Positions 25,232-35,054 of a stretch of DNA of 64,000 bases are shown here, in pieces. The translations under genes and the position numbers were made by a program. A model generated the notes under the pieces. It made no database searches. It saw only the letters and a list, made by a program, of their open reading frames with translations, and was not told the DNA's origin. Position 1 is the first letter of the stretch. Every line of letters starts with the position of its first letter. Source of the stretch: Paractinoplanes ovalisporus (GTDB lineage: Bacteria; Actinomycetota; Actinomycetes; Mycobacteriales; Micromonosporaceae); assembly GCF_016834655.1 (NCBI RefSeq), contig NZ_JAENHP010000015.1, positions 1 through 64,000 on the forward strand, in the 5' to 3' direction.

Positions 25232-27859
25232 GTGACCAGCGCAGACGGGGTGACATTGGACCGACCACGACGTCGTTGGCGTCGTGGCTATCTGGTCACG
25301 ATGGGCACTGTCCTGAGTCTTGCGGGCGGTCTCGGCCTCACCGTGCTCGGTCTCGGTTCGGCCGATCAGGCCGTCGCCAGCTTCGACGCCGCCTCGTGGG
25401 TGTGGTCCAAGGCCAAGGGCGAGGTGGCACGCATCAACGGCGTCACCGCCAAGGTGGACACCCGCGTCGACGTCCCGAAGGCCCGCGGCCACCAGGTGCA
25501 GGTGGTGCAGAACGACCGGTTCGTGATCCTGCGCGACGTGACGACCGGCGCGATCGGGTCGATGGATCTGACGACGCTGCAGGAATATTGGAACGCCTCC
25601 AGCACCTCGGGCATCGGCGTGCGGGTCGCGCTGCATGAGGACGCTGTCTTTGTCATCGACACTGTTCAGGGCCAGGTTCAACAGCTTGATCCCCGTACGC
25701 TCGGCGCGCTGGGCAATCCGCTGCGGTTCCCGCCGGGCATCACCGGGGGCGTGTTCGACGGTAAGGGCAAGCTCTGGATCGCCGCGCCCAGCGAGGGCAC
25801 TGTCACCGCGATCACGCCGGCCGCCGTCAACTCGTCCGAGGCGGCCGCCCCGAAGACGCCGGTGCAGAGCCGCACCGAGCCGGTGGCGCAGCCGGCCCAC
25901 GACCTGACGCTGTCCACGCTGGAAGACGGCGTGGCGGTGCTCGACCGTACGACCAATGCGCTGCACACCGTGCGCGACAGCGAGCCGGGGTTCAGCAGCG
26001 CGACGTTGCCGCTGGCGGGACCGGGGGCGATGGCCCCGCACACCGACGGCAAGCAGGTGCCGGTGACCGTGCCCGACTCCCGCCAGGTCTACGTGGTGCG
26101 TGACAAGGTCGTCAGCAGCAAGTTCGTGGTGCCGGGCGACAGCGACGGGCTGCAGCCGGCCGTGGCGTGGGAGGGCTACTTCTACGTCGCCGACAACAGC
26201 GGCCAGGTGCACGTGTTCGACTCGGCCGGCCGGCGGCAGAAGGACATCTCGTTCCCCAACCCGGGTGGGCCGCTCGAACTCGAGGTCCGCGAGGGCTACC
26301 TGTTCATCAACGCGCCGGGCTCGTCGATCGCCCGGGTCGTCGACAACTCCCACGCGGTGCGCACGGTCGATAAGTACGCCGATGACGTGCTCGGTGGCGA
26401 CCGTCCGCCGGCACCGCCGCAGGCTCCTCCGCCGCCGCCCAAGCCGAAGAAGCCGGTGGTGTCCAAGCCGAGCGCGCCGCGCAACGTACGGGCCGCCGCC
26501 GGCAACGCCGAGGCGCGGGTCACCTGGCAGTCCGCGAACGACAACAACGCGGCCATCACCCGATACGTGGTGGTGGGCGCGGGACGCACCTTCCAGGTCG
26601 GCGCCGACCAGCGCGCGCTGACCGTGACGGGCCTGATCAACGGCCAGACCTACCAGTTCGCGGTGAGCGCGGTGAACAAGAAGGGGCAGGGCCCGGCCCG
26701 GACGAGCAATGCCGTGAAACCGACCTCCGAGGTGCCGGACGCCCCGACCGCGGTGACCGCCGAAGCCAAACCGGACGGAACCGTCGTGGTCTCGTGGCCG
26801 CCGGCCAACGGGCAGGGTCTGGAGATCCGGCGCTACACGGTGACGGCGATCTCCGAGGGCGGCAGCGCCCCGATCGGCGACTCGGCCGAGGCGTCGCTGA
26901 CCATCAAGGACGGCCAGCTCGAATACGGCAAGCAGTACGCGTTCACGGTCGTGTCGATCAACGAGCGCGGGGCCGGGTCGAAGGCGTCGCCGGTCAGCGG
27001 CAGCGTGGTGCCGTACAACAAGCCGGGTAAGCCCGAGGGCACCGACGCGGCGACCGCGGGTGACCAGGCCGGCTCGATCCAGGTGGCGTGGCAGCCGGCG
27101 GCCGACAACGGGCGGCCGATCACCAAGTACGTGGTGAGCGCGGGTGGCAAGAGCACCGACGTCACCGACGGCACGGCGACGACGCTGACCGGGTTCGACT
27201 CGGGGGCCACGGTCGCGGTCGAGGTGCGCGCGGTCAACGAGGCCGGTGAGGGTGAGCCGGGCACGGCCACCGCCCGTACGGTGGCTCTGCCGCGCATCAC
27301 CATGACCGGCGTGAACCCGACGTTCAACACGGCGACGGTGTCGTTCAGCGTGGACGCGGGCGGCGGCACGGCCAGCTGCTCGGTCGCCGCGAGCGGTGGC
27401 GGCGGGACGGCTTCGGGCAGCTGCAGCAGCCTGAAGGTGGCCAGCCTCAAGCCGAGCACGAAATACACGTTCACGGTGACGGCCAAGAACGCGGCGGGCA
27501 CGGTCACCGCGCAGTCCAGCGCGACCACGGACGCGCTCTACGGCATCGCGACGTGCAAGAACGGTCAGAACGGGGAGACCGCGACCTACTGCGACAAGGA
27601 CGTCGACGGCCGTAACGGCAATGAGATCTTCTCCGTCACCAAGCAGGACGACGACAAGCAGGTCGGCTGGGCCAAGCCGGGCACGCGTCTGCAGGCGTAC
27701 TGCAAGAAGTCGGGCGAGTCGATCTACGCGTACATCTACAACAACGAGAAGCGCAGCACCTGGTGGATCCAGGTCAACTACAGCGGCAAGAACTACATCC
27801 CGTGGGCGTGGCTCAACCTCGAAGGCGGGGATGACCTGAACGACCTGCCAACCTGCTGA
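25232..27859 (+). CDS. Membrane-anchored beta-propeller/FN3-repeat surface protein
   Basis: The 875-residue protein has a basic N-terminus and one membrane segment (VTMGTVLSLAGGLGLTVLGLG), then a beta-rich propeller-like region to ~380 and a Pro-rich hinge (PPAPPQAPPPPPKPKKP). Three or four fibronectin-III repeats follow (each PSAPRNVRA... / PDAPTAVTA... / GKPEGTDAA...), ending in a Cys-containing SH3-like tail with YCKKSGESIYAYIYNN. GTG 25232 is chosen because GGGGGAGG lies 8 bp upstream. It heads the MoxR-DUF58-transglutaminase-like operon, a conserved actinobacterial arrangement probably concerned with cell-envelope assembly. Confidence 0.85.
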   Translation: MTSADGVTLDRPRRRWRRGYLVTMGTVLSLAGGLGLTVLGLGSADQAVASFDAASWVWSKAKGEVARINGVTAKVDTRVDVPKARGHQVQVVQNDRFVILRDVTTGAIGSMDLTTLQEYWNASSTSGIGVRVALHEDAVFVIDTVQGQVQQLDPRTLGALGNPLRFPPGITGGVFDGKGKLWIAAPSEGTVTAITPAAVNSSEAAAPKTPVQSRTEPVAQPAHDLTLSTLEDGVAVLDRTTNALHTVRDSEPGFSSATLPLAGPGAMAPHTDGKQVPVTVPDSRQVYVVRDKVVSSKFVVPGDSDGLQPAVAWEGYFYVADNSGQVHVFDSAGRRQKDISFPNPGGPLELEVREGYLFINAPGSSIARVVDNSHAVRTVDKYADDVLGGDRPPAPPQAPPPPPKPKKPVVSKPSAPRNVRAAAGNAEARVTWQSANDNNAAITRYVVVGAGRTFQVGADQRALTVTGLINGQTYQFAVSAVNKKGQGPARTSNAVKPTSEVPDAPTAVTAEAKPDGTVVVSWPPANGQGLEIRRYTVTAISEGGSAPIGDSAEASLTIKDGQLEYGKQYAFTVVSINERGAGSKASPVSGSVVPYNKPGKPEGTDAATAGDQAGSIQVAWQPAADNGRPITKYVVSAGGKSTDVTDGTATTLTGFDSGATVAVEVRAVNEAGEGEPGTATARTVALPRITMTGVNPTFNTATVSFSVDAGGGTASCSVAASGGGGTASGSCSSLKVASLKPSTKYTFTVTAKNAAGTVTAQSSATTDALYGIATCKNGQNGETATYCDKDVDGRNGNEIFSVTKQDDDKQVGWAKPGTRLQAYCKKSGESIYAYIYNNEKRSTWWIQVNYSGKNYIPWAWLNLEGGDDLNDLPTC

Positions 27860-27879
27860 GCAACCCCGAGGTACCAACC

Positions 27880-28869
27880 GTGACGGAACAACTGCCGCCC
27901 CAGCACATCCATGGGTTCGCCGAGGTGGCGGCCGCGCTCGCCGACCGGGTGGGCGCGGTCGTGCTGGGCAAGCCCGAAGTCGTACGCCTGGCCCTGACCG
28001 CGCTGTTCGCGCAGGGGCACGTGCTGCTCGAGGACGTGCCCGGCGTCGGCAAGACCACGCTGGCCCGGGCCCTGGCCGCCTCGATCAAGGGGCAGTGGCG
28101 GCGCATCCAGTTCACGCCCGACCTGCTGCCGTCCGACGTGTCCGGTGTGACGATCTTCAACCAGGCCAGCCGCGGGTTCGAGTTCCACCCGGGGCCGGTG
28201 TTCGCCAACATCGTCATCGCCGACGAGATCAACCGGGCCTCGCCCAAGACCCAGTCGGCGCTGCTCGAGGTGATGGAGGAACGCCGGGTCACCGTCGACG
28301 GCGTGCCGCACCCGGTACCGCAGCCGTTCCTGGTGGTCGCCACTCAGAACCCGGTCGAAATGGACGGCACCTACCGTCTGCCCGAGGCCCAGCTCGACCG
28401 GTTCCTGGTGAAGCTGTCGGTCGGCTACCCGAGCGAAGAGGTCGAGGTCGAGGTGCTGCGCGGGGCGGCGATGCGTTCGCCCGACGCGCTCGAGCCGGTC
28501 ACCGACACGGCCACGGTCGGTGAGATGGTGCGCATGGCGATGCGGGTGCACATCGCCGACCCGCTTTACACGTACGCGGTGAGGCTCGCGGCCGCCACCC
28601 GCAACCATCCGCAGGTTCGGGTCGGGGTCAGCCCCCGCGGGGTGATCGCGCTGACCCGGGCGGCGTGCGCGTTCGCGCTGATCAACGGGCGGGGCTACGT
28701 CCTGCCGGAAGACCTCAAGGAGCTGGTCGAGCCGGTGTTCGCGCACCGGGTGCTGCTGTCGGCCGACGCCCAGCTGCGCGGGGTGACGGCAACCGAGGTG
28801 CTGGCCGACGCGGTGCGGTCGGTGCCGGTGCCGCTGCCCGACAACAACCGCGTCACGGCCGGGGCGTGA
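27880..28869 (+). CDS. MoxR-family AAA+ ATPase
   Basis: The 329-residue protein shows Walker A (EDVPGVGKTTLARALA), Walker B (IVIADEINRASPKTQSALLEVMEE), sensor 1 (VVATQNPVEMDGTYRLPEAQLDRF) and a C-terminal lid with GVSPRG. MoxR ATPases act as chaperones that assemble or activate VWA/DUF58 partner proteins, and a DUF58 gene overlaps its stop. GTG 27880 follows a GAGG. It lies 20 bp after the FN3 gene in one operon. Confidence 0.93.
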   Translation: MTEQLPPQHIHGFAEVAAALADRVGAVVLGKPEVVRLALTALFAQGHVLLEDVPGVGKTTLARALAASIKGQWRRIQFTPDLLPSDVSGVTIFNQASRGFEFHPGPVFANIVIADEINRASPKTQSALLEVMEERRVTVDGVPHPVPQPFLVVATQNPVEMDGTYRLPEAQLDRFLVKLSVGYPSEEVEVEVLRGAAMRSPDALEPVTDTATVGEMVRMAMRVHIADPLYTYAVRLAAATRNHPQVRVGVSPRGVIALTRAACAFALINGRGYVLPEDLKELVEPVFAHRVLLSADAQLRGVTATEVLADAVRSVPVPLPDNNRVTAGA

Positions 28870-30209
28870 GCACGCCCGCGACCGCCGGAGAGCCGCCGCT
28901 GCCGGTCGGCAGCGCTCCGCCGACCGGCGGCGGCCCCTCGGACGCCCCATCGCGCGCGGACACGCCCGGCGGCAGCCCCACGGGAGCACCACCGGGCGCG
29001 GACACGGCGGCCGGGCGAGGCAGAGGGGCGGCACAGGCGCGAGTCGGCGGTGGGCTGCGCAAGTGGCGGCGCGCCACGGGCGTGACGGCCCGCGGCTACG
29101 GTGTTGTCGTCGCGGCGGTCGGGTTGCTGGTGGCCGGATTCCAGTACGGCTACCCGGACCTGGCCCTGCTCGGGGCGGCGGCCGGGGTGGCGCTGGCCTG
29201 CGGGGTCGTGTTCGCGTTCTGGCGGCCGCGCCTCGGTGTCGAGCGGGTCGCCGATCCCGACCGGGTGGCCCGGGGCGAACCGGCCCAGATGACCCTGACC
29301 GTGCGCAACACCAGCCGGGTCCGGGCGGCCAACCTCATCGCCTCCGACCGGTGCGGCAACAACGCTGTCCCCGTACCGCTGCTGCGATTGCGGCCCGGCA
29401 AGGACACCACTGCCCACTACCCGGTGCCGACCAGCCGGCGCGGCGTCGTGCCGATCGGACCCCTGCGCGTCACCCGTGGGGATCCGCTCGGGCTCATCAC
29501 GCTCGCCCGCACGTACGGGGGTCTGGCCGAAGTCTGGGTCCACCCCCGCATCCACCTGCTGCGGGCGGTCCCGGCCGGCATGGCCCGCAGCCTCGACGGG
29601 CGCATCGACAAGGTCCCGCACGGCACGATCACGTTCGACTCGCTGCGCGAATACGTGATCGGGGACGAGATGCGCCGGATCCACTGGCGGTCCAGCGCCA
29701 AGGTCGGCGAGCTGATGGTCCGCGAGCAGCTCGACACCTCCGAACCCACGATCGTCGTGCTGCTCGACGACCGGGCGAGTGTGCATCCGGAGGTGCGTGA
29801 CGGCACGGCCGAGTCGTTCGAGGCCGCGTGTGAGGCCGCCGCGTCGATCGTGGCGGCCGCCGTTCGCGAGGACATCCCGGTCAGCCTGCACCTGGTCACC
29901 AGCGTGGCGAGCGGCCCCTACCTCGACGTGCTGACCCAGGCCGACCTGCGCCCGGGCGATCTGTCGGCAACCCTTCGCCGCGTACGGGCTCAGCGCCTCG
30001 GCGACACGCTGGTGTTCCTGACCGGCCCGGGCGGTCGTGACGATCTCGGTGCGGTCAGCGCCCTGCGCGGCCCGTACCCGGTGGTCATGGCCGGCCTGTT
30101 CGGCGACCGCGACAGCGCCCCGGTCTCCGGCGGCGACGGCCTGATCGTCATCGAGGCCGCCGACGGCTCCGAGTTCGCCGCCGCCTGGGACGGGGTCCGC
30201 GGATGGTGA
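28866..30209 (+). CDS. DUF58 (VWA-like) membrane protein
   Basis: The 447-residue protein has a Pro/Gly-rich N-tail, two membrane helices at ~80-125 (GYGVVVAAVGLLVAGFQYGYPDLALLGAAAGVALACGVVFAF), a beta-sandwich and the DUF58 signature REYVIGDEMRRIHWRSSAKVGELMVRE at ~260. A VWA-like half with VVLLDDRAS follows. GTG 28866 overlaps the MoxR stop as GTGA, so translation is coupled. DUF58 proteins are the usual clients of MoxR ATPases. Confidence 0.92.
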   Translation: MSTPATAGEPPLPVGSAPPTGGGPSDAPSRADTPGGSPTGAPPGADTAAGRGRGAAQARVGGGLRKWRRATGVTARGYGVVVAAVGLLVAGFQYGYPDLALLGAAAGVALACGVVFAFWRPRLGVERVADPDRVARGEPAQMTLTVRNTSRVRAANLIASDRCGNNAVPVPLLRLRPGKDTTAHYPVPTSRRGVVPIGPLRVTRGDPLGLITLARTYGGLAEVWVHPRIHLLRAVPAGMARSLDGRIDKVPHGTITFDSLREYVIGDEMRRIHWRSSAKVGELMVREQLDTSEPTIVVLLDDRASVHPEVRDGTAESFEAACEAAASIVAAAVREDIPVSLHLVTSVASGPYLDVLTQADLRPGDLSATLRRVRAQRLGDTLVFLTGPGGRDDLGAVSALRGPYPVVMAGLFGDRDSAPVSGGDGLIVIEAADGSEFAAAWDGVRGW

Positions 30210-30264
30210 GCCGGGAGCAGCCCGCCGTGGCCCGCGTCGCGGCCGTTTGGGGCGAGGTGCGCGG

Positions 30265-32496
30265 ATGGTGAAGTGGGCCCGCGCGGCCGTCGTAGCTGTG
30301 ACGCTGGCGGGGATGATCGCGCTGTCGGGGGCGGTTCTCGGGCGGATCTTCGCCGGGCCGCTGCTGCTGGAGTTGATGGCCGGGGCCGCTGTGGGGTCGG
30401 TCGGGCTCAGTTTGGCCTGCCGGCGCGTGCCCAACTGGGTGGTCGCGCCGATGTCGGCGGTGCTGATGGCGGCGTACGCCGTGCTGGCTCTGCGGTTGGC
30501 GGCGAATCAGGCCGAGCTCACCGATCCGCTGGCCGTCATCATCCGCGACAGTGTGCAGAACGGGATTCCGCGGCTGCTGACGGCCATGATTCCGGTCGAG
30601 CCGACCCCGGACACGATTGTGGTTCCGGTGATCGCGGCCTGGCTGGCGGGGCTGGCGGGGGCCGAGATCGCGGTCCGGGCGGGGCGGGTGTTGCTGGGGT
30701 TGCTGCCGGTGGCCGCGCTCTATGGCGGCGCGCTTTATGTGGTGGGGCCCAACGCGGACACGGCCGGCACGCCGACGCTGATCTTTGCCGCGCTGGCCGT
30801 GGTGGCGCTGGCGGCCAGTGCGCGGCCGGCCCAGGCTCCGGACTCTGGTACGGAGGCGATTACTAAAGCCGTACGGGGAAGGGCTCTTGCGGGTGCTGCA
30901 GCGGGGCTGGTCGCCGTCCTTGTGCTGATTGTTGCGGTGGGGCCGTTGATCGGAGGGCGGGTCGGGGAGACTCCGGTTGATCCGAGGCAGTATGTCGAGC
31001 CGCCGCAGGTGGACAGTTTGGACGAGAGTCCGCTCAACCGGATCTCGGGATGGGCTCTGACGCCGAAGGAGCCGTTGCTCAAGGTATCGCGGGCGTCGGC
31101 GTCGCCGGGCAAGCGGCTGCGGTTGCGGCTGGCGGTGCTGCCCGACTACGACGGTGTGACGTGGCGGGTCGGGGCGACGTACCGCAATGCGGGCCGGGTG
31201 TTGCCGGCGCAACCGCGGCTGCCCGACACCGAGCTGACCGAGGTGCGGCAGGACGTGATCATCGACGGCCTGACCGGGCGGCTTCTGCCGGTGGTGCCGA
31301 CTCCTACGGGCGTACAGGGAGCTCGGGTTGCCTTTGATGCGGCGACCGGGACCATGATCCGGCCGGAGGGGCTGCAGGCGGGGCTGAAATACACGGTGAC
31401 CTCGGAGTTGCAGACGCCCGATCTGAATCTGCTGCCGACGGCGGACGTGCCTTCGGGCGATGCGGTCGCGCGGTATCTGGCCGTCGGAACCCCGGTGCCG
31501 GACGGTATTCAGCGGCTGGCCGACCAGCTTGCGGACGGTAACGGCGCGGGGTTCGACCGGGCGCTCACGATCGAGGAGTTCCTGGCCGACCACTATCGCA
31601 AAGTTGCCGACGCGCCGAGCGGGCATGCCTACCCGAACCTGAACTTCTTCCTGTTCGGGCCGCGCGAGCAGGGCGGCCAGGTCGGCACGACCGAGCAGTT
31701 CGCGGCGTCGTTCGCGCTGCTGGCCCGGCTCACCGGCCTGCCCAGCCGGGTCGTGGTCGGGTTCGACGCGCCGGCCGCGGGGGGCACGGTCACGGCCGCG
31801 AGCGCGCTGGCCTGGCCGGAGGTGCTGTTCGACGGGCTGGGCTGGGTGGCGTTCGACCCGCTGCCCAAGAGCAAGAACCCGCGGCCGGTCGAGGAGGACT
31901 TCACGCCCAAGCCGACCAAGCCGCCGACCCCACCGTCCGAACCGCCCGCGCCCTCGGAGACGCCGTCGTCGTCGGGGCCACCCGCGGTCTTGGCGGCCGC
32001 GAAAGGCGGCGGGCCGTCCACCGTGGTGGTGGCGTCGGGCGCGTCGGGAACGGTGCTGCTCCTGCTGGTCGCGGCGGCCGGGACGATCGTGCTGATGCGG
32101 CGTTCGCTGCGCCGGCGGCGACTCACCGTAGGCAGCCCCGACGAGCGGATCACCGGAGCGTGGTCGGAGTTCCGTGACGCGCTGCGATTGGCGGGGCAGC
32201 CGGTGCCGTCGCATCTGGCGGCAACGGAGGCGGCGGCGTACGCGCAGAAACCGCAACCGCCCCGCAAGCGTCTGCGCAAGGCCGTGCCGGAGCCCGCCAC
32301 CGGTGATCTGCCGCCGCTCGACGATCTTGTTGCGGGCATCAACACGGTCGGTTTCGCGCCGGGCGCCGCCGACGATGGTCAGGCCGCGCGGGCGGGTTCC
32401 CAGGCGGTCGCGTACGCGGATGCGTTGCGCTCACAACGTGGCCGGTGGCGCCGTTTCTGGTGGAGCATTCACCCGGGGCCGCTGCGATGGCGGTAA
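30265..32496 (+). CDS. Transglutaminase-like membrane protein without catalytic Cys/His
   Basis: The 743-residue protein has ~6 N-terminal membrane helices, an extracytoplasmic transglutaminase-like core, a Pro-rich linker, a last membrane helix near 595-615 and a cytoplasmic tail. The core reads GTTEQFAASFALLARLTGLPSRVVVGF then ALAWPEVLFDGLGWVAFDPLP. In active members the TT position holds the nucleophilic Cys and the residue before AWPEV is His, so both are missing here while the Asp is kept. It therefore looks like a scaffold or binding pseudoenzyme. It is the third gene of the MoxR-DUF58 module; ATG 30265 has GAGG upstream. Confidence 0.85.
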   Translation: MVKWARAAVVAVTLAGMIALSGAVLGRIFAGPLLLELMAGAAVGSVGLSLACRRVPNWVVAPMSAVLMAAYAVLALRLAANQAELTDPLAVIIRDSVQNGIPRLLTAMIPVEPTPDTIVVPVIAAWLAGLAGAEIAVRAGRVLLGLLPVAALYGGALYVVGPNADTAGTPTLIFAALAVVALAASARPAQAPDSGTEAITKAVRGRALAGAAAGLVAVLVLIVAVGPLIGGRVGETPVDPRQYVEPPQVDSLDESPLNRISGWALTPKEPLLKVSRASASPGKRLRLRLAVLPDYDGVTWRVGATYRNAGRVLPAQPRLPDTELTEVRQDVIIDGLTGRLLPVVPTPTGVQGARVAFDAATGTMIRPEGLQAGLKYTVTSELQTPDLNLLPTADVPSGDAVARYLAVGTPVPDGIQRLADQLADGNGAGFDRALTIEEFLADHYRKVADAPSGHAYPNLNFFLFGPREQGGQVGTTEQFAASFALLARLTGLPSRVVVGFDAPAAGGTVTAASALAWPEVLFDGLGWVAFDPLPKSKNPRPVEEDFTPKPTKPPTPPSEPPAPSETPSSSGPPAVLAAAKGGGPSTVVVASGASGTVLLLLVAAAGTIVLMRRSLRRRRLTVGSPDERITGAWSEFRDALRLAGQPVPSHLAATEAAAYAQKPQPPRKRLRKAVPEPATGDLPPLDDLVAGINTVGFAPGAADDGQAARAGSQAVAYADALRSQRGRWRRFWWSIHPGPLRWR

Positions 32497-33053
32497 TGGA
32501 GACGCTGGTGCAGTCGAATGCCTGGATGCGTGACGTTCTCCAAGCCGTACGGGAAGTGCGGCCGGACGCCCGGGCCGGCGCCGGAGTTCTGCGGGATCTC
32601 GTGTGGGGAACGCTTTTCGGCTCCGGATTCGAGCCGGGGAAAGTGCGCGATGTGGACGTCGTCTTCTTCGATTCGCGGGATGTGAGCCGCGCCAACGACG
32701 ACCGGGTGACCGCGCTGCTGAGCGAACACCGGCCGGGCATTCCGTGGGAGGCGAAGAATCAGGCGGCCGTGCACACCTGGTATGCGCGCAAGTTCGGCGG
32801 GGAGCCGGTCGAGCCGCTCACGTCGATCGAGGACGCGGTGGGCACCTGGCCGGAAACTGCCACTGCGGTTGCCGTACGGCTGGACGCCCGCGACCGGATC
32901 GAGGTGTGCGCGCCGCTCGGGTTGGACGACCTGCTCAACGGCGTGTGGCGGCGCAACCCGCGACGGATCAGCGAGGAGCAGTCCCAGGCCCGTTTCCGCC
33001 GGCACGACCCGCTGACACGCTGGCCCGGCGTACGGGTGGCGCGTTCAAGCTGA
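32487..33053 (+). CDS. Nucleotidyltransferase-family protein (COG3575-like)
   Basis: The 188-residue protein contains a polymerase-beta-like segment RDLVWGTLFGSGFEPGKVRDVDVVFFD with the paired acidic residues. It is followed by EAKNQAAVHTWYARKFG and a C-terminal DLLNGVWRRNPRR. This resembles a widespread bacterial nucleotidyltransferase family whose substrate is unknown. It overlaps the preceding stop; ATG 32487 is given, and ATG 32496 (TAATG coupling) is equally possible. It is the last gene before the integrated element. Confidence 0.75.
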   Translation: MAVMETLVQSNAWMRDVLQAVREVRPDARAGAGVLRDLVWGTLFGSGFEPGKVRDVDVVFFDSRDVSRANDDRVTALLSEHRPGIPWEAKNQAAVHTWYARKFGGEPVEPLTSIEDAVGTWPETATAVAVRLDARDRIEVCAPLGLDDLLNGVWRRNPRRISEEQSQARFRRHDPLTRWPGVRVARSS

Positions 33054-33152
33054 GACCGGGCAGCCATCGCGCTCGCCGGTCCCGGTCAGCCGCAGCCACG
33101 ATCGTGCGCCGTGCGGCCCCGTCGGGCAACACGTCACCGTATGAATGTCGCT

Positions 33153-33287
33153 CGTGTTGGGCTCCGGACACAAAATGCGGCGTCCTGTGTTTGCGGAAAG
33201 CGCAAACCAGGGCGTTTTGTCATGTCTGCTCAGGGGGCCGAGCCCCCTGAAACCCCACGGTGCGGCGGTCGCGGTTCTGAGGCACGC
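33153..33287. repeat. Left 135-bp direct repeat with att core and hairpins
   Basis: It matches 47417-47551 at 133 of 135 positions; the differences are at 33176 and in the CCTGTG/CCTGCG stretch. Inside are the tRNA-Leu core (33162-33174), a dyad with GTTTGCG-gaaag-CGCAAAC-type arms and the perfect hairpin CAGGGGGC-cga-GCCCCCTG. The left copy is fused at 33287/33288 to the 3' part of the recombinase gene. Confidence 0.9.
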
Positions 33288-35018
33288 GATGGGTCGGCGC
33301 GGTGTTGCTGCTCCGCTTGCCCTAGCAGGCCGAGGAGCCTTTCGAGAGCCTCGACGATTGCGGCCATCCGCTCTTCGCTCATTCGTTCGGGTGGCGCCTC
33401 GATGAAGCCGAGTCGTGCCTGCGCCGCCTTCTTGATCGCGGTTGTCTCGCTGATCCAGCTTGGCCACAAGTTTCGGGTTTCCTCCGGCCTCGAGGGCGGT
33501 CCTGTATCGGGCGACCTTGGCGTCGCAATCGTTACTCGTCTCGCGCAGCTTTGGGCGCCTCGTCGTGCTGTTGATGCTGGGCGAGCGCGGCGCGGTGGCT
33601 TGCATCGGCGATGCGGTGAAGCGTCTCGGTCAGGTTGTCGCCTCCCAGCTCCTCGCTGAGGAACCGGTCAACCGGGTCCGTGATCGACTCTTGGCGGAGG
33701 TAGAGGACGGTCGGGTGCGCGATGCCGTGCTGGCTGAAGTTGTCGTGGGATGCCTTGCACCGGTAGTAGATGCGTCCGTGGTTGACGCTGCCCTCCATAA
33801 TGCGATCGCACAGGCCGTACCGCAGTAGGCCGCGAAAGAGGTAGGCGTGCCGGCTCCGTCGCGGAGCCTTGCCGCCCTCGCCGATGGCGCCACGCGTCTT
33901 GACGGTTCGCTGGGCGCGTTCGTAGAGATCCGTGCTGACCAGCGGTGTGTGGGACCCCCGCGCGACCATGTCCACTGGCTCGGGTCGTTCCAGCGGTGAC
34001 GGTTCTCGTGACCGAGCGCAACATCATCGACGTCGATCAGAACCTCATCCGTGCGCGCCCGGTTCCAGACCTGGCGGCCGGTGTAGCGCGGGTTCTGGAG
34101 GATGGCGCGGATCGCGGTCGTCTCCCATACCTGTGTGTGCCGGTGCGGGTTGCGTGCCCGGTCGTAGGCCGACGGGAACGCGATGCCGTCTTGCGTGAGT
34201 CCGCGCGCGATCGAGGTCATGCCTTGGCCTGCGACGTACTCGTTGAAGATCCGTGCCACAACCCGTGCCGTGACCGGGTCGGGTTCGAGACGGTGGAGTC
34301 GCTTTCCTTCGGCCGCCTTGCTGGGGTTTGGATGCGGGCCACCGTCGGCGAGCCGGTAGCCGTACGGTGGGCGCCCGCCGAGGAACCGGCCTTCCAACTC
34401 GGTCTGCGCCTTCATCGCCGAGCGGACGCGAACCTTGATGCGGTTGCGCTCGCCCTTGCTCATGCCGCCGTAGAGCGCCATCACGAGGTCGTGGGCGTCT
34501 GAGCCGGGGTCGATCGCTCCGCCGATCTCGGGCACCCACAGGCCGACGCCGTAGTGGACGAAGACCGGGAACGTCATGCCGAATTGGCTGCCGTAGAACG
34601 CGCGCTGTGGCTCGCCGATCACCACGGCGTCGAAGTCGCGAGCAGGGCTCTTGATCGTGTCGAGCAAGCGCAGCGCTTCCGGGCGCCGCTTCCATGGCAG
34701 GGAGCGCGACTGGCCGATGTCGAAGAATTCGGCGACGATCTCTCCACCGGCTGGCTCGATCAGGCTGCGTGCGCGGGAAAGCTGCCAGGCTTTCGACGAC
34801 TGCGGGTCTTGTTGGTCCTCGGTCGACACGCGTCCGTAGAAGGCGAACCTCATGTCTGCCGAGTCTTCCGGGCTCGGTCGATGATGCGCCCACAGCACAT
34901 CTGCGGCAGCCTCCGAGAGTAGGACTTCTTGGGACGTCTTGAGCTGCCCATTCTCGATTTCCAGCGTCTCGCACGTTCGTATGCTGCGATTTCTCCCCTC
35001 TGCGGTCGTGTCATCCAT
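33230..35018 (-). pseudogene. Large serine recombinase with frameshifts
   Basis: The N-terminal part is intact: MRFAFYGRVSTEDQQD (catalytic Ser in GRVS), IGQSRSLPWKRRPEA, GGMSKGERNRIKVRVRSAM and NPRYTGRQVWN. Reading must change frame near 33957 (a G5 run), near 33550 and near 33460 to recover SHTPLVSTDLYERAQ, the zinc-ribbon region RYGLCDRI...YYRCKA and the coiled coil CDAKVARYRTALEAG...MSEERMAAIVEALERLL. The end is fused to the 135-bp repeat. GGAG precedes ATG 35018, but the ~55 residues before MRFAFYG look like former promoter sequence. It is the element's integrase, now inactive unless the shifts are errors. Confidence 0.85.
34919..34940. promoter_or_regulatory. Direct-repeat motif, copy 1
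   Basis: The plus strand reads TAGGACTTCTT followed by GGGACGTCTT, two near-identical 10-bp units in direct repeat one helical turn apart. A matching copy lies at 41035-41058 before the second HTH-PLD regulator. Here it lies about 60 bp upstream of the conserved recombinase start (MRFAFYG), so it is a plausible repressor site for recombinase. Confidence 0.45.
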
Positions 35019-35054
35019 GGTGATCTCCAGGCCTCCTTTCTCCTTCTATGACGG

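Noticed and set aside
25148..27877. 909-residue open frame antisense to the FN3 protein
   Set aside because: It is Arg/His/Val-rich low-complexity sequence typical of the antisense of GC-rich genes and shows no motif. The plus strand has clear FN3 repeats.
28695..32256. Long antisense frames opposite DUF58 and the transglutaminase-like gene
   Set aside because: Their composition is a mirror of GC-rich codons, with no ribosome sites or family features.
33045..33605. Independent 186-residue gene left of the recombinase
   Set aside because: Its N-terminal part is the recombinase coiled coil in a shifted frame and the rest crosses the 135-bp repeat.
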